This document shows positions 44,015-53,017 of a DNA stretch of 64,000 nt, piece by piece; position 1 is the stretch's first letter, and every line of letters begins with the position of its first letter. The translations under genes were made by a program, and so were the position numbers. Under the pieces are notes generated by a model that worked only from the letters and a program-made list of their open reading frames with translations, was not told the DNA's origin and made no database searches. Location of the stretch: positions 1,922,001-1,986,000 of the forward strand of contig CP093399.1 in assembly GCA_029027825.1 (NCBI GenBank), written 5' to 3'. The stretch is from Rs1 sp029027825 (lineage in GTDB: Bacteria > Pseudomonadota > Gammaproteobacteria > Pseudomonadales > Balneatricaceae).

Positions 44015-45034
44015 TTATTCTGATTTTTCGGGAATCGCCAGTCCAAAATGTAAATAGGCGTTATCAGTTACGACTCGCCCTCGCGGTGTGCGCATGATAA
44101 AACCTTGCTGAATTAAGTAAGGCTCTAAGACGTCTTCGATAGTCTCGCGCTCTTCACTGATTGCCGCGGCTAAATTATCGACACCGACCGGGCCACCGCC
44201 AAATTTTTCAATCATGGTCAACAACAGTCTGCGATCCATGTGATCAAAACCTTTATCATCCACACTTAGCATGTTCAGCGCTTTATCGGCAACTGATGCC
44301 GTGATAATGCCATCCGCTTTCACTTCAGCGTAATCTCGAGCGCGACGCAGTAACTTGTTGGCGATTCTCGGTGTGCCGCGACTGCGCATCGCCACTTCCT
44401 TAGCGCCCTCCGGGCTGATCACCACATTCGACAGTTCCGCCGAGCGCGACACTATATGCGTCAAGTCTTCTATATTGTAGAACTCTAACCGCTGCACTAT
44501 CCCAAAACGATCTCTTAAAGGCGACGTTAATGAGCCTGCTCTGGTCGTGGCGCCGACTAAGGTAAAAGGCGGTAAATCCAATTTAATCGAACGGGCAGCC
44601 GGACCTTCGCCGATCATTATATCCAGCTGGTAATCTTCCATCGCCGGGTACAAAATTTCTTCCACATTCGGGCTAAGGCGATGAATTTCATCGATAAACA
44701 ATATATCGCCAGCTTCTAAATTAGTTAGCAGTGCCGCCAGATCCCCAGCTCGCTCTAAAATAGGCCCGGAGGTGGTTTTAATGTCTGATTGCATTTCAGT
44801 GGCAATAATATTTGCCAGCGTGGTCTTGCCCAGCCCTGGAGGGCCAAAAATCAAGGTATGATCCAAGGCCTCCTCGCGAGCGCGTGCAGCTTCAATGAAA
44901 ATCTCCATTTGCTCACGAACCGCCGGCTGACCTCGATACTCTGCTAAGGTATGTGGTCTAATCGCCCGGTCTTGCACTTCTTCAACTTTGTTCGTCTCTG
45001 ATACAGCAGAGATAAAACGATCAGCTTCTATCAT
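44015..45034 (-). CDS. ruvB: Holliday junction branch migration ATPase RuvB
   Basis: The 339-residue AAA+ motor has Walker A LIFGPPGLGKTTLANI, Walker B DILFIDEIHRLSPNVEE, sensor 1 LVGATTRAGSL, the arginine-finger region LRDRFGIVQRLEFY and a C-terminal winged helix with FGGGPVGVDNLAAAISEERETIEDVLEPYLIQQGF. Hexamers drive branch migration with RuvA. TAGGAAAA precedes the ATG. It lies 142 bp after ruvA. No ruvC is adjacent. Confidence 0.98.
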   Translation of the reverse strand: MIEADRFISAVSETNKVEEVQDRAIRPHTLAEYRGQPAVREQMEIFIEAARAREEALDHTLIFGPPGLGKTTLANIIATEMQSDIKTTSGPILERAGDLAALLTNLEAGDILFIDEIHRLSPNVEEILYPAMEDYQLDIMIGEGPAARSIKLDLPPFTLVGATTRAGSLTSPLRDRFGIVQRLEFYNIEDLTHIVSRSAELSNVVISPEGAKEVAMRSRGTPRIANKLLRRARDYAEVKADGIITASVADKALNMLSVDDKGFDHMDRRLLLTMIEKFGGGPVGVDNLAAAISEERETIEDVLEPYLIQQGFIMRTPRGRVVTDNAYLHFGLAIPEKSE

Positions 45035-45176
45035 TTTTTTCCTATTTACTTAAACGCAAGGCCATTGAACTCTGCATCACTAGCAGCCCGTCGGACTCTT
45101 AGAGACCTTTAACTATTATTCGAACACCCCCCCTTCTGCGCGTGTGCCGGGGCGCTACAGCTTACTCAAAACCTTG

Positions 45177-45803
45177 CTAACTGACCATAGATTTAAGTGA
45201 AACTCTAATTAACTCTTCACAAGATTTAACAGTGCCTATTTTTTTATGTGCCGCAGCTACCGCTTTAGTGGCGATAACCGGCTTGTAGCCCAGTGCAATT
45301 AAGGCACTTTGCGCCTCTTCTATATAGGCATTGGTATTGAGTGCCGCGCTGGGTAGCTCGGCACCTGTCAATGCAAAATCTTGCTCTTGATCTAAACCTA
45401 GCGCCGCTATTTTATCTTTAAATTCGACGACCAACCGCTCTGCCGTTTTTTTGCCAACGCCAGGTATTTTAGTTAACGTCGCGGCATCTTCGCGCAGTAT
45501 ACACGCTGAAAATTCAGCGGTGGACATCCCCGAAAGTATCGCAATCGCCAGCTTTGGCCCGACGCCATTCGCTTTTATCAGCACTCTAAATAAAGTGCGC
45601 TCTAGCCTATCAAAAAAGCCGAACAATAACTGTGCATCTTCACGCACCACGAAATGTGTATAGAGCTTTATATCACTAGACACTGCTGGCAATTTAAAGA
45701 AAGTTTGCATGGATGCTTCTATTTCGTAGCCAACCCCATAGGTTTCTATTACTAAGTGCGGAGGTTGCTTTTCAATTAATTCTCCACGAATATGACCAAT
45801 CAT
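45177..45803 (-). CDS. ruvA: Holliday junction DNA helicase subunit RuvA
   Basis: The 208-residue protein has the N-terminal OB fold (MIGHIRGELIEKQP, YGVGYEIEASMQTF), two helix-hairpin-helix motifs (VLIKANGVGPKLAIAILSG and LTKIPGVGKKTAERLVVE), and the flexible linker plus C-terminal RuvB-binding domain (about 160-205, EEAQSALIALGYK). AGGA precedes the ATG. A LexA-like box lies 63 bp upstream, so the ruvAB pair is probably part of the SOS response. Confidence 0.97.
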   Translation of the reverse strand: MIGHIRGELIEKQPPHLVIETYGVGYEIEASMQTFFKLPAVSSDIKLYTHFVVREDAQLLFGFFDRLERTLFRVLIKANGVGPKLAIAILSGMSTAEFSACILREDAATLTKIPGVGKKTAERLVVEFKDKIAALGLDQEQDFALTGAELPSAALNTNAYIEEAQSALIALGYKPVIATKAVAAAHKKIGTVKSCEELIRVSLKSMVS

Positions 45804-45865
45804 TTATTTATCCTCATAATAAAACCTGTAGCTTAGCTAGCAGCTGAATAACTAAAACCAAAACA

Positions 45866-45881
45866 ATGTACAAATATACAG
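45866..45881. promoter_or_regulatory. LexA (SOS) box upstream of ruvA
   Basis: On the ruvA strand the site reads CTGTATATTTGTACAT, matching CTGT-N8-ACAG at seven of eight fixed positions with an AT-rich spacer. The remainder of the gap 45804-46104 shows no other feature. Confidence 0.65.
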
Positions 45882-46104
45882 TATTTAAAATTAATTCAAA
45901 GCATTGCTTTGGCTGATTCAGCCAGTCACAACCATATAGCCTCTTTCTACTATGGATACTCTAAAAGAAAGCTCTAAACAGATGCTGAGAAGCTTTTCTA
46001 GCTGGCACTTTTTAATAGGTGTACCGCCCACTCTATGTAATCACGCTGCGTATAAATGACAACTAGCACAGTGTTAACCCAGCAAACACCAACGACATTT
46101 CAGA

Positions 46105-46986
46105 TCATATTAACTCTTTAATTATCTGATTTGCCTCGTTTTTTATATCATCTGTAGATGTTTGATTGGCAATATCAGCCATTGTAGAACCATTGGCTAA
46201 CGCTAATTCAATCCTCAGCCAATACCATATACACGCTAAAGCACGATTGATGTTAAGCGCCTTTTGTAAGCCTATGCAAAAATCTCGCGCGGTTAAATGG
46301 GCAAACACTGGCAGGCGCTGCAGTTGATCGGCAGCAACCAAAAACTCACTATTCAATGCAGCGACATCCAGCCACGGACTGCCCCATCCAGCATATTCCC
46401 AATCAATAATTACCGCGCTACCTACACCTGCAGCAACACAAATATTTTGCGGATGCAAGTCCTGATGTACCAATGTATCGCCAACTTTAGGCAGCTCTCG
46501 CACACTCTGCGATAAATAATCACACAAGACCAGCGCGCTATGATTGTTTGCAGGAAACTTATTTTTATATTCAGCAAACAGCCCCTGGTAATCAAAAATC
46601 AGCTGTTTAGCCACGCACGGGGAAACAGTTGCGGAGAACCTATACAACTGTTGTACAAGCGCGAACATAATAGTTCCAGCTGCTGGCAGATCAGCACTAG
46701 CACTGTCGTTTGGCTCCAGACAAGCACCGTGATCAAGCATCAAACACCAACCTTGGGCTACGTTGTTTTCGACGATCACCGGTGCCCAAGCTTGTCCTTG
46801 GATGCACGCCAACACATCAGCTTCTCTACTTCTATGCACACCAATTGCGATGTTTTCTGTCGCATTGATCCGTAGCACCAATTTACGACCGGCCACTTCG
46901 GCTTTAAATATTTTATTGCTCGTGCCTTGGGTAACTTCTTGCCAATCAGCAGCTTGAACAAGTTGGTTGTTAATTTTAGAAAACAA
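46105..46986 (-). CDS. Aminoglycoside/choline-type phosphotransferase, probable thiamine kinase
   Basis: The 293-residue kinase of the APH/ChoK fold has an N-lobe with TQGTSNKIFKAEVAGRKLVLRI, a catalytic loop TLVHQDLHPQNICVA (Asp and Asn) and a metal-binding Asp in VIIDWEYAGWGSPWLDVA. Sequence alone allows choline, ethanolamine or thiamine as substrate. It is divergent from the thiamine transport operon thiBPQ, so I favour a ThiK-like salvage role, but this is inference. The start codon is TTG at 46986 with AGGA at -12 to -9. Confidence 0.8.
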   Translation of the reverse strand: MFSKINNQLVQAADWQEVTQGTSNKIFKAEVAGRKLVLRINATENIAIGVHRSREADVLACIQGQAWAPVIVENNVAQGWCLMLDHGACLEPNDSASADLPAAGTIMFALVQQLYRFSATVSPCVAKQLIFDYQGLFAEYKNKFPANNHSALVLCDYLSQSVRELPKVGDTLVHQDLHPQNICVAAGVGSAVIIDWEYAGWGSPWLDVAALNSEFLVAADQLQRLPVFAHLTARDFCIGLQKALNINRALACIWYWLRIELALANGSTMADIANQTSTDDIKNEANQIIKELI

Positions 46987-47258
46987 GTGAGATCCTAATT
47001 TTTGATTGGGAAAAATAGTCAGCTGGAGTAAGATAGCTTGCTCTAGCTTTGCCTATCCGCTGTTTTTTGCATTTGCAGCAAGATTCTTTTGATGAAAAAC
47101 TAGCGATCATTTTAGGCACATAACGCACTATTTAACGAAATTGAGCGTTATTTTTAACCAAACTGGCTTAGCCGCAGTAGATTAGTCTATTTTTAGTCGA
47201 GCTCCTAGCCTCAACACTGCTAATCAATTTACTTTCAACTACCTTTATTGAGAAAATA

Positions 47259-48251
47259 ATGAATAAACTGACCACTTTCTGCTTGGCCACCTTATTGTCA
47301 AACGCTGTTTTCGCTGCTGATGTTACTCGGCAAACTTTAAATGTTTACACTTACGATTCTTTTGTTTCCGACTGGGGACCCGGCCCTAAAATAAAACTAG
47401 CCTTTGAGAAAGACTGTCAATGCGAGCTTAATTTTATCGCCGAGGAAGACGGAGTCAGCATCCTCAACCGATTGAGAATTGAAGGCAAGAAAGTAAAAGC
47501 TGATGTTATTTTGGGCTTAGATCACGCATTGATCAAAGATGCTAAAGCCACCGGCTTAATTGCTGAGCACAACCAGACATTCGAAGATTTAAACCCTGAT
47601 TTAAACTGGCAGGACCGTCAATTCATTCCCTATGACTTTGGTTATTTCGCCTTTATCTATGACAGTAGTAAAATAAAAAATCCTGCTAGCTCACTGCAAG
47701 AATTAGTGGCATCCGATGCGGCAATCATCTACCAAGACCCCCGCACTAGCACCCCGGGTCAAGGCTTGATGTTCTGGATGAACGCGGTCTATAAAGATAA
47801 AACTGCAGAGGCCTGGCAACAGCTCGCCAGCCATACAGTGACTGTCACCAAAAGCTGGTATGAAGGCTACAGCATGTTCTTAAAAGGGGGGGCAGATTAC
47901 GTCTTAAGTTATACCACTTCTCCCGCTTATCACATGATTGTCGATGCTGAAGATAAATACCAAGCAGCACAGTTCAGTGAAGGGCACATTGCACAGATAG
48001 AAGTTGCCGCTGCCTTAAACACTAGTTCCCACCCTGAACTTGCTCAATCTTTCTTAACATTTCTGCTCTCTGATACTGCCCAGGAAATTTTGCCAGTCAC
48101 AAACTGGATGCTACCGGTGAAGAAAAATATTTCGCTGCCGACGCAATTCTCTAAATTAATTAGCCCGGCATCGCTACCTATGGACATTGAGTATTTATCT
48201 AATCAACGCAAGAGCTGGATCAAAGCCTGGCGTACCAGCGCGGTTAAATAA
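47259..48251 (+). CDS. thiB: Thiamine ABC transporter, substrate-binding protein ThiB
   Basis: The 330-residue periplasmic protein has a signal peptide (about 1-19, FCLATLLSNAVFA) and the two-lobed ThiB fold. Matching segments are LNVYTYDSFVSDWGPGPKIKLAFEK, GLDHALIKDAKATGL, FIPYDFGYFAFIYD, DPRTSTPGQGLMFWM and TKSWYEGYSMFLKGGAD, which contain the thiamine pyrimidine- and thiazole-contacting aromatics of the family. It is the first gene of thiB-thiP-thiQ. I looked for a TPP riboswitch in its 5' region and saw none. Confidence 0.95.
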   Translation: MNKLTTFCLATLLSNAVFAADVTRQTLNVYTYDSFVSDWGPGPKIKLAFEKDCQCELNFIAEEDGVSILNRLRIEGKKVKADVILGLDHALIKDAKATGLIAEHNQTFEDLNPDLNWQDRQFIPYDFGYFAFIYDSSKIKNPASSLQELVASDAAIIYQDPRTSTPGQGLMFWMNAVYKDKTAEAWQQLASHTVTVTKSWYEGYSMFLKGGADYVLSYTTSPAYHMIVDAEDKYQAAQFSEGHIAQIEVAAALNTSSHPELAQSFLTFLLSDTAQEILPVTNWMLPVKKNISLPTQFSKLISPASLPMDIEYLSNQRKSWIKAWRTSAVK

Positions 48252-48270
48252 CCGCCTTTTTCCAACCCAT

Positions 48271-48290
48271 CCATTTTTCAAATGGTTTTT
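48271..48290 (+). terminator. Terminator-like hairpin after thiB
   Basis: CCATTT-TTC-AAATGG is a 6-bp stem with a 3-base loop followed by TTTTTG. It is weak but well formed, and may lower thiPQ expression relative to thiB. Confidence 0.5.
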
Positions 48291-48342
48291 GTCTGTCAGA
48301 GGTTTGTTTCGATAGCTCTCTCGTATACTTCTGACAGACAAA
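48288..48342. other. 13-bp inverted repeat in the thiB-thiP gap
   Basis: TTTGTCTGTCAGA (48288-48300) and TCTGACAGACAAA (48330-48342) are perfect complements around a 29-base loop. It overlaps the end of the thiB hairpin. It may be an mRNA processing or regulatory structure; its role is unknown. Confidence 0.55.
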
Positions 48343-48499
48343 GCAAACGCACGTGACAAAACACTCTTTAGGTGACGACAATCTGTTATTATTATTTTCA
48401 ACTGCTTACAATGGTCGGCGGATCTCTTATCGCCCTCTTTGAAAGCATCAATGCCTACCGTCCAAACTCCATCATCACCGCCTATAGTTTAACTTAACA

Positions 48500-50056
48500 A
48501 TGAAGTTGACTAATCTTATCGGTGTGCTCTTTATTAGCATGATTTGCTCGGTCACGCTGCTGGCTTTTTATGGGCTGATTGCCTTTAGCCAACAGGGCGC
48601 TGACCTGACACTTTTAAGTGACAGCTACTTTCATGCGATCTTGTTATTCTCCATAAAACAAGCATTACTCAGCGCACTTATTTCAACCGTCCTCGCTTGG
48701 CCAATCGCTAGAGCAATCTATTATTTTCCGACCATTTACTTAAAGCGCACCTTTTTAAGCTTATCATTACTCTGTTTTGTGCTGCCGACCTTAGTACTTA
48801 TTACCGGTTTTGTGTCACTGCTCGGACTAGCGGGCATCCTCACTCCCTTTTTAGGTGACAATTGGAGCTTATATGGCCTGCACGGTATTTTGTTAGCCCA
48901 TGTCTATATGAATTTGCCTTTTGCAGTCAGGGCTTTGCACAACCAGCTACAAAATATTCCCGATACCAGTTGGATACTGGCTAGCCAGTTAAAGTTTAGC
49001 CCTTGGCAGCGACTAATGTTGATTGAATGGCCCGCTTTACGCGGCAACCTCAGCCTGATTTTTGGCTTTATCACCATCTTGTGCTTTAACAGCTTTGCGG
49101 TCGTACTAGCACTCGGCGGTGGCCCGCAATCCACCACCTTGGAAGTGGCTATTTATCAGGCCCTAAAATACGATTTCAACATTCCTGAGGCACTGACTTT
49201 AGCCTGGAGTCAATTTGCCATTGCCGGGCTATTTTTTATGCTCTTATACCGCTCTAGCTCAGTCCCTTGGCTGGCAAAAGATGCCAATCTAAAGCAGTGG
49301 TTACCTAGACTTTCAACCACTAACAAAGTGCTGTTTTCAATCATTTATGCAGTGGCATTGCTATTTATTTTACTGCCGCTAGCCTCATTGCTACCGGGAC
49401 TCTTAGCCACCAAATACAGCAGTCAATTACTGTTCAATATTTTTCAATCACTAGCCCTGACACTAGCCCTTGGCTTAGGTACCGCGGTGTTGGCGATGCT
49501 GCTGGCTTACTGCATTATGCTGCCGATTCGCAACAGTATTATTGTGCAGCGACAGCAGCTACAAAACATTTTACAATGGCTGGCTAATCACACATTAATA
49601 GCCCCTGCCATGGTATTGTCGGTCGGTTTATACATCCTCTTTTTACCGATAATCGACTTAGATGAACTGGGCATGATCTTTGTCGTATTGCTTAACACTT
49701 TGATTGTACTGCCTTTTGCAATTCAGCAAATTCGATCGCGATTAATACAATTTGATCAAGATTATGCCATCCTCTATCGCTCCTTAAAACTGAGTTTTTG
49801 GCAGCGTTTCACTATTGAATGGCCATACATCAAAGCGGTGATCTTTAGCACCTTCGCCTTGGTATTACTGATTGCGATGGGAGACGTGGCGATCTTTTCA
49901 ATTTTTGGCAGCGATCATCTAAAAACCCTCCCCTGGTTAATCTATCAATACGCCGGCAGCTACCGCATAAATGAAGCCTCTTTTGCCTCTGCGGTTTTAT
50001 TATTCGTCTATTTAGTTATTTTATTGAACATTGAAAAAGTGAAATCCGATGCTTGA
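48500..50056 (+). CDS. thiP: Thiamine ABC transporter, permease ThiP
   Basis: The 518-residue fused permease has two copies of the binding-protein-dependent transport fold, about twelve membrane helices in total. The two cytoplasmic EAA-like loops are visible: LASQLKFSPWQRLMLIEWPALRGN (about 160-185) and LYRSLKLSFWQRFTIEWPYIKAV (about 430-455). It moves thiamine or TPP received from ThiB. No strong ribosome site precedes the ATG. Its end overlaps thiQ by 8 bp. Confidence 0.95.
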   Translation: MKLTNLIGVLFISMICSVTLLAFYGLIAFSQQGADLTLLSDSYFHAILLFSIKQALLSALISTVLAWPIARAIYYFPTIYLKRTFLSLSLLCFVLPTLVLITGFVSLLGLAGILTPFLGDNWSLYGLHGILLAHVYMNLPFAVRALHNQLQNIPDTSWILASQLKFSPWQRLMLIEWPALRGNLSLIFGFITILCFNSFAVVLALGGGPQSTTLEVAIYQALKYDFNIPEALTLAWSQFAIAGLFFMLLYRSSSVPWLAKDANLKQWLPRLSTTNKVLFSIIYAVALLFILLPLASLLPGLLATKYSSQLLFNIFQSLALTLALGLGTAVLAMLLAYCIMLPIRNSIIVQRQQLQNILQWLANHTLIAPAMVLSVGLYILFLPIIDLDELGMIFVVLLNTLIVLPFAIQQIRSRLIQFDQDYAILYRSLKLSFWQRFTIEWPYIKAVIFSTFALVLLIAMGDVAIFSIFGSDHLKTLPWLIYQYAGSYRINEASFASAVLLFVYLVILLNIEKVKSDA

Positions 50057-50657
50057 AATCAACCAGTTAAAGATCACCTTAGGTAGCCATGCTCTCGCCT
50101 ATCAGCAACATATTTCATCTGGTAATATAGTTACTTTACAAGGCGTTAGTGGAGTTGGTAAAAGTAGTTTGTTACTATGCATCGCCGGTTTTATCAGACC
50201 GACCGCAGGTAGCATCTTATGGCAAGACACTGATCTTTGCGCGCTGGCGATTGAACAGCGGCCCGTGGCGATGCTCTTTCAAGAAAATAATTTATTTGAA
50301 CACCTTAGCGTCCTCAAAAACGCCTGTTTAGGCGCCGAATATAGATCCACGAAACACGCTGAAGCCACAGTTACCGAAGCTGCCGAACGCTTAAATATTG
50401 CCGATCAACTGCACAAATTACCCACGGAACTCTCAGGTGGACAGCGCCAAAGAGTGGGACTGTTACGCACCCTGTTAAGACCTGAACCGATTATTCTACT
50501 GGATGAGCCATTTGCAGAACTAGACAGCCAAACCAGAGCGGTTGCCGCCCAGTGGGTCGCAGATATTGCCAAGCAAAACAATAAGACGCTGCTGTTAGTT
50601 ACCCATCAAGAAGAAGACGTAAAAAAGCTCGCCGACGTTAATTGGCTGCTGACTTAA
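50049..50657 (+). CDS. thiQ: Thiamine ABC transporter, ATPase ThiQ
   Basis: The 202-residue ABC ATPase has Walker A LQGVSGVGKSSLLLCIAG, Q-loop AMLFQENNLF, signature ELSGGQRQRVGLLR, Walker B PIILLDEPFAELD and the switch His in LLLVTHQEED. It is shorter than most importer ATPases and lacks a regulatory C-terminal domain, as is usual for ThiQ. It overlaps the thiP end, so they are translationally coupled. Confidence 0.96.
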   Translation: MLEINQLKITLGSHALAYQQHISSGNIVTLQGVSGVGKSSLLLCIAGFIRPTAGSILWQDTDLCALAIEQRPVAMLFQENNLFEHLSVLKNACLGAEYRSTKHAEATVTEAAERLNIADQLHKLPTELSGGQRQRVGLLRTLLRPEPIILLDEPFAELDSQTRAVAAQWVADIAKQNNKTLLLVTHQEEDVKKLADVNWLLT

Positions 50658-50795
50658 CACAGTTTAAGGCTCGATTAAGTGCTTGGTTATCAGTAGCTCT
50701 TAAAGGTCCTAAACCTGCATAGAAAATCAGCTTTTATATACAAGTAACGCGATCATGTATAGATAAGTGCCATTTTCTATACAGATTTCTTTACT

Positions 50796-50940
50796 CATTT
50801 TCCCCTTTCAGAGTTAAGACGATCGCCAATCTACAACATCTCTGCACACTATAAATCTCTATAGATTAGAGAATTTGCAGATCAAGCCTCCTGCAATGGG
50901 TCGATAGATTGCATATGCAGAGGGTTCATATTTTTTACTT
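50796..50940 (+). repeat. Family D repeat, degenerate copy
   Basis: Shares the order GAGTTAAGACGATCGCCA.., AATCTACAACAT, CTCCGCACACTAT, GATCAAGC and GGGTTCAT with the pair at 52614-52776 and 53018-53183, with many differences. It lies in the gap 50658-51170, which contains no gene. Confidence 0.5.
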
Positions 50941-50970
50941 TAGGCCAGCCTGTGACGACACAGCACTAAT

Positions 50971-51092
50971 CAGGAGTGTTTTGTTTTTCCTCTGTGCAGC
51001 GCAGCGCCTCTGTGTCCTCTGTGGTGAAAAATCTTTAAAGGATTGGCTTTACCTCAGAGGACATGGAGAGCACAGAGAAAAGATTAAAAGCA
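50971..51092 (-). repeat. Family C repeat (CTCTGTGG hairpin unit), single copy
   Basis: Reverse-oriented copy of the core of the unit seen in tandem at 55304-57570: CCTCTGTGCAGCGCAGCGCC, then CTCTGTGTCCTCTGTGGTG, AATCTTTAAAGGATT and a paired end. It lies downstream of the rho-like gene. An open frame over it is not a gene. Confidence 0.75.
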
Positions 51093-51170
51093 TCTTTTTC
51101 TTTTGGCTTGTGTGGCAAAGACACAGGGTTGATCAGGTTTGTTTTCACGAAAAAAGATCTCAGGGCCAGC

Positions 51171-52115
51171 TTAACGATCCAGCAGTTGCGCATTAGTTGG
51201 GTATTCCTCTAGCAACTCAACCAGTTTTTTAGCACTCTCTAAAGGCCTTAGATCGCTAAGTTCCCGACGTAAAACGCGCACCTTCTCCATGTCTTTCGGA
51301 TTTATCAGCAACTCTTCACGCCGCGTACTACTTTTAGCAATATCTAATGCGGGGAACACTCGCTGATTGGCGATATCCCGTGATAACACGATTTCCATAT
51401 TACCGGTGCCTTTAAACTCCTCAAAGATCACCTCATCCATGCGACTGCCAGTATCTACTAGGATGGTAGCTAAAATAGTCAGCGATCCCCCATTTTCAAT
51501 TTTTCTGGCGGCACCAAATAGCTTGCGAGGAATTTCCAAGGCTCTGGCGTCCAATCCACCCGAGATAGTCCGGCCACTACTCTTGCGCTCCGCATTGTGG
51601 ACACGTGAGAGCCTGGTTAGTGAATCAATAACAATCATCACATCCTGACCTTCACCAGCTTGTTTACGCGCAATACCAAGCAGTTCATTGGCGACCCGCA
51701 CATGTTGCTCATAGGTCTCATCAGAGGATGAGGCATGTACTTCTGCCGCCACACTTCGCCTAAAATCAGTCACCTCTTCCGGGCGCTCATCAATCAGCAA
51801 TGCGTACAACTTTATTTCGGGGTAGGCTTTATCAACCGCCTGACAGATGTGTTTTAACAGCGTCGTTTTGCCGCAGCCAGGAGGCGCAACAATCAAACCA
51901 CGCTGGCCCTTGCCAATCGGCGAAATCAAATCTAAGGCGCGGGCGGTGGGTTGGCTTGAGCCCAACTCCAAACGGATACACTCCATGGGATGGATGGCTA
52001 CACCACTTTCAAAGCGCTTCAGTGGATCACCATGAGAGGAATGCTTAGTGACCTCCTCTCCTTGTTTAATGTCTTTATTTCTTTTGGTCTTAAACGATAA
52101 TGTTGTTCTGGTCAT
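51171..52115 (-). CDS. Short Rho-like transcription termination ATPase lacking the N-terminal RNA-binding domain
   Basis: The 314-residue protein covers the Rho ATPase core: ARALDLISPIGKGQRGLIVAPPG, Walker A PPGCGKTTLLKHI, LLIDERPEEVTDFRRSV, Walker B DVMIVIDSLTRLSR, the loop GRTISGGLDARAL, FFGAAR-like LFGAARKIENGGSLTILAT, DEVIFEEFKGTGNMEIVLSR and RREELLI. Canonical Rho has about 420 residues; here the N-terminal cold-shock-type primary RNA-binding domain is missing and is replaced by about 40 mostly charged residues. I start at ATG 52115. The longer frame to 52238 reads into a family A repeat. It is probably an accessory Rho paralogue rather than the housekeeping protein. Confidence 0.85.
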   Translation of the reverse strand: MTRTTLSFKTKRNKDIKQGEEVTKHSSHGDPLKRFESGVAIHPMECIRLELGSSQPTARALDLISPIGKGQRGLIVAPPGCGKTTLLKHICQAVDKAYPEIKLYALLIDERPEEVTDFRRSVAAEVHASSSDETYEQHVRVANELLGIARKQAGEGQDVMIVIDSLTRLSRVHNAERKSSGRTISGGLDARALEIPRKLFGAARKIENGGSLTILATILVDTGSRMDEVIFEEFKGTGNMEIVLSRDIANQRVFPALDIAKSSTRREELLINPKDMEKVRVLRRELSDLRPLESAKKLVELLEEYPTNAQLLDR

Positions 52116-52189
52116 GATTGGGTTTATAACCTTAGCGGTACAAGCTATTAATTTATTTGAATAATTGGTAATTAGGGTACAAGCTGATA

Positions 52190-52258
52190 TCTGAACCAAG
52201 GACTTCACTGCACCACATAGCGCAAGCTCTTGATTCACTTTGAAATCACAGATTCAAG
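52190..52258 (+). repeat. Family A repeat, internally deleted copy, target duplication TGATA
   Basis: 69-bp derivative with both ends (TCTGAACCAAGGACTTC, GAAATCACAGATTCAAG), joined after AAGCTCTTGATTC. Exact TGATA lies on each side (52185-52189 and 52259-52263). It lies 75 bp upstream of the rho-like start codon. Confidence 0.8.
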
Positions 52259-52613
52259 TGATAGAGTAAAAATTGATGTTTACAGCGACTCAAAGTACTA
52301 CAGGAACTTTTTTATCTTGCCAAATTTCTTTTTAATTGATTCCAAGTGGCTAAAATTTTGAATGGTTTTATTTGAAATTGTCTAGGATCTAACTATACAC
52401 CTAGCACTTATCACTCTCGCTATTAAATGATCATTTGTGAGTGCTTTATCTACTGCTTATTGAATTGTAACCCAATGGACGATTGAAAGCAGCTCTATAG
52501 CAAGGATCGATTCAAAAGCTTCAATAATATTAAGATTCAAGAGAATTTTTCCACCACAGAAATCACAGAGGTACTGCGCTAAGAAAATCTGCCATTTTAT
52601 ATTCTTATTGCTT

Positions 52614-52776
52614 TGCTCACCATTCCCTGTCGGCTTTCAGAATTAATACGATCGCCACAAAGCCATAATCTATAACATTCCTCCACACTATCCATCACAT
52701 TAAAGTTCAAGCATCCAACGATCGGTCAAAAGATTGCGTGTGCGGTTTCGCTGCAGCGAGTTCATTTCTTTTTACG
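52614..52776 (+). repeat. Family D repeat, copy 1 of a direct duplication
   Basis: About 160 bp repeated at 53018-53183 with roughly nine in ten bases the same: GGCTTTCAGAATTAATACGA, CAAAGCCATAATCTA, CCACACTATCCATCACA, AAGCATCCAACGATCGGTCA and GTGCGGTTTCGCTGCAGCGA, ending CATTTCTTTTTAC. Confidence 0.8.
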
Positions 52777-53017
52777 AAAAGTATTTATCCAGAGAACCGG
52801 TCTTCTCTAGTAAAAACCACTAAGAATTTAGGTTTTAGAGGCACTTAAATAGCTCCTATCCCAATGTGATTTTTTTATTGGCGACCATCAAACAAAATGC
52901 GACCAACCCAATTGTTGCGACAGTGTCGCAACTTTCGCTGCATTAGGTTTAGTTTTATAAAAAATGTGCGTACACAGTGAGAAAAGTGACGGTCCGATAT
53001 TTTCTCCTTGCTTTTCT

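Noticed and set aside
46987..47258. TPP riboswitch upstream of thiB
   Set aside because: I looked for the CTGAGA and ACCTGATCTGG-type THI-box core and did not find either.
50909..51196. 95-residue ORF
   Set aside because: Reads through a family C repeat and into the rho-like gene on the other strand.
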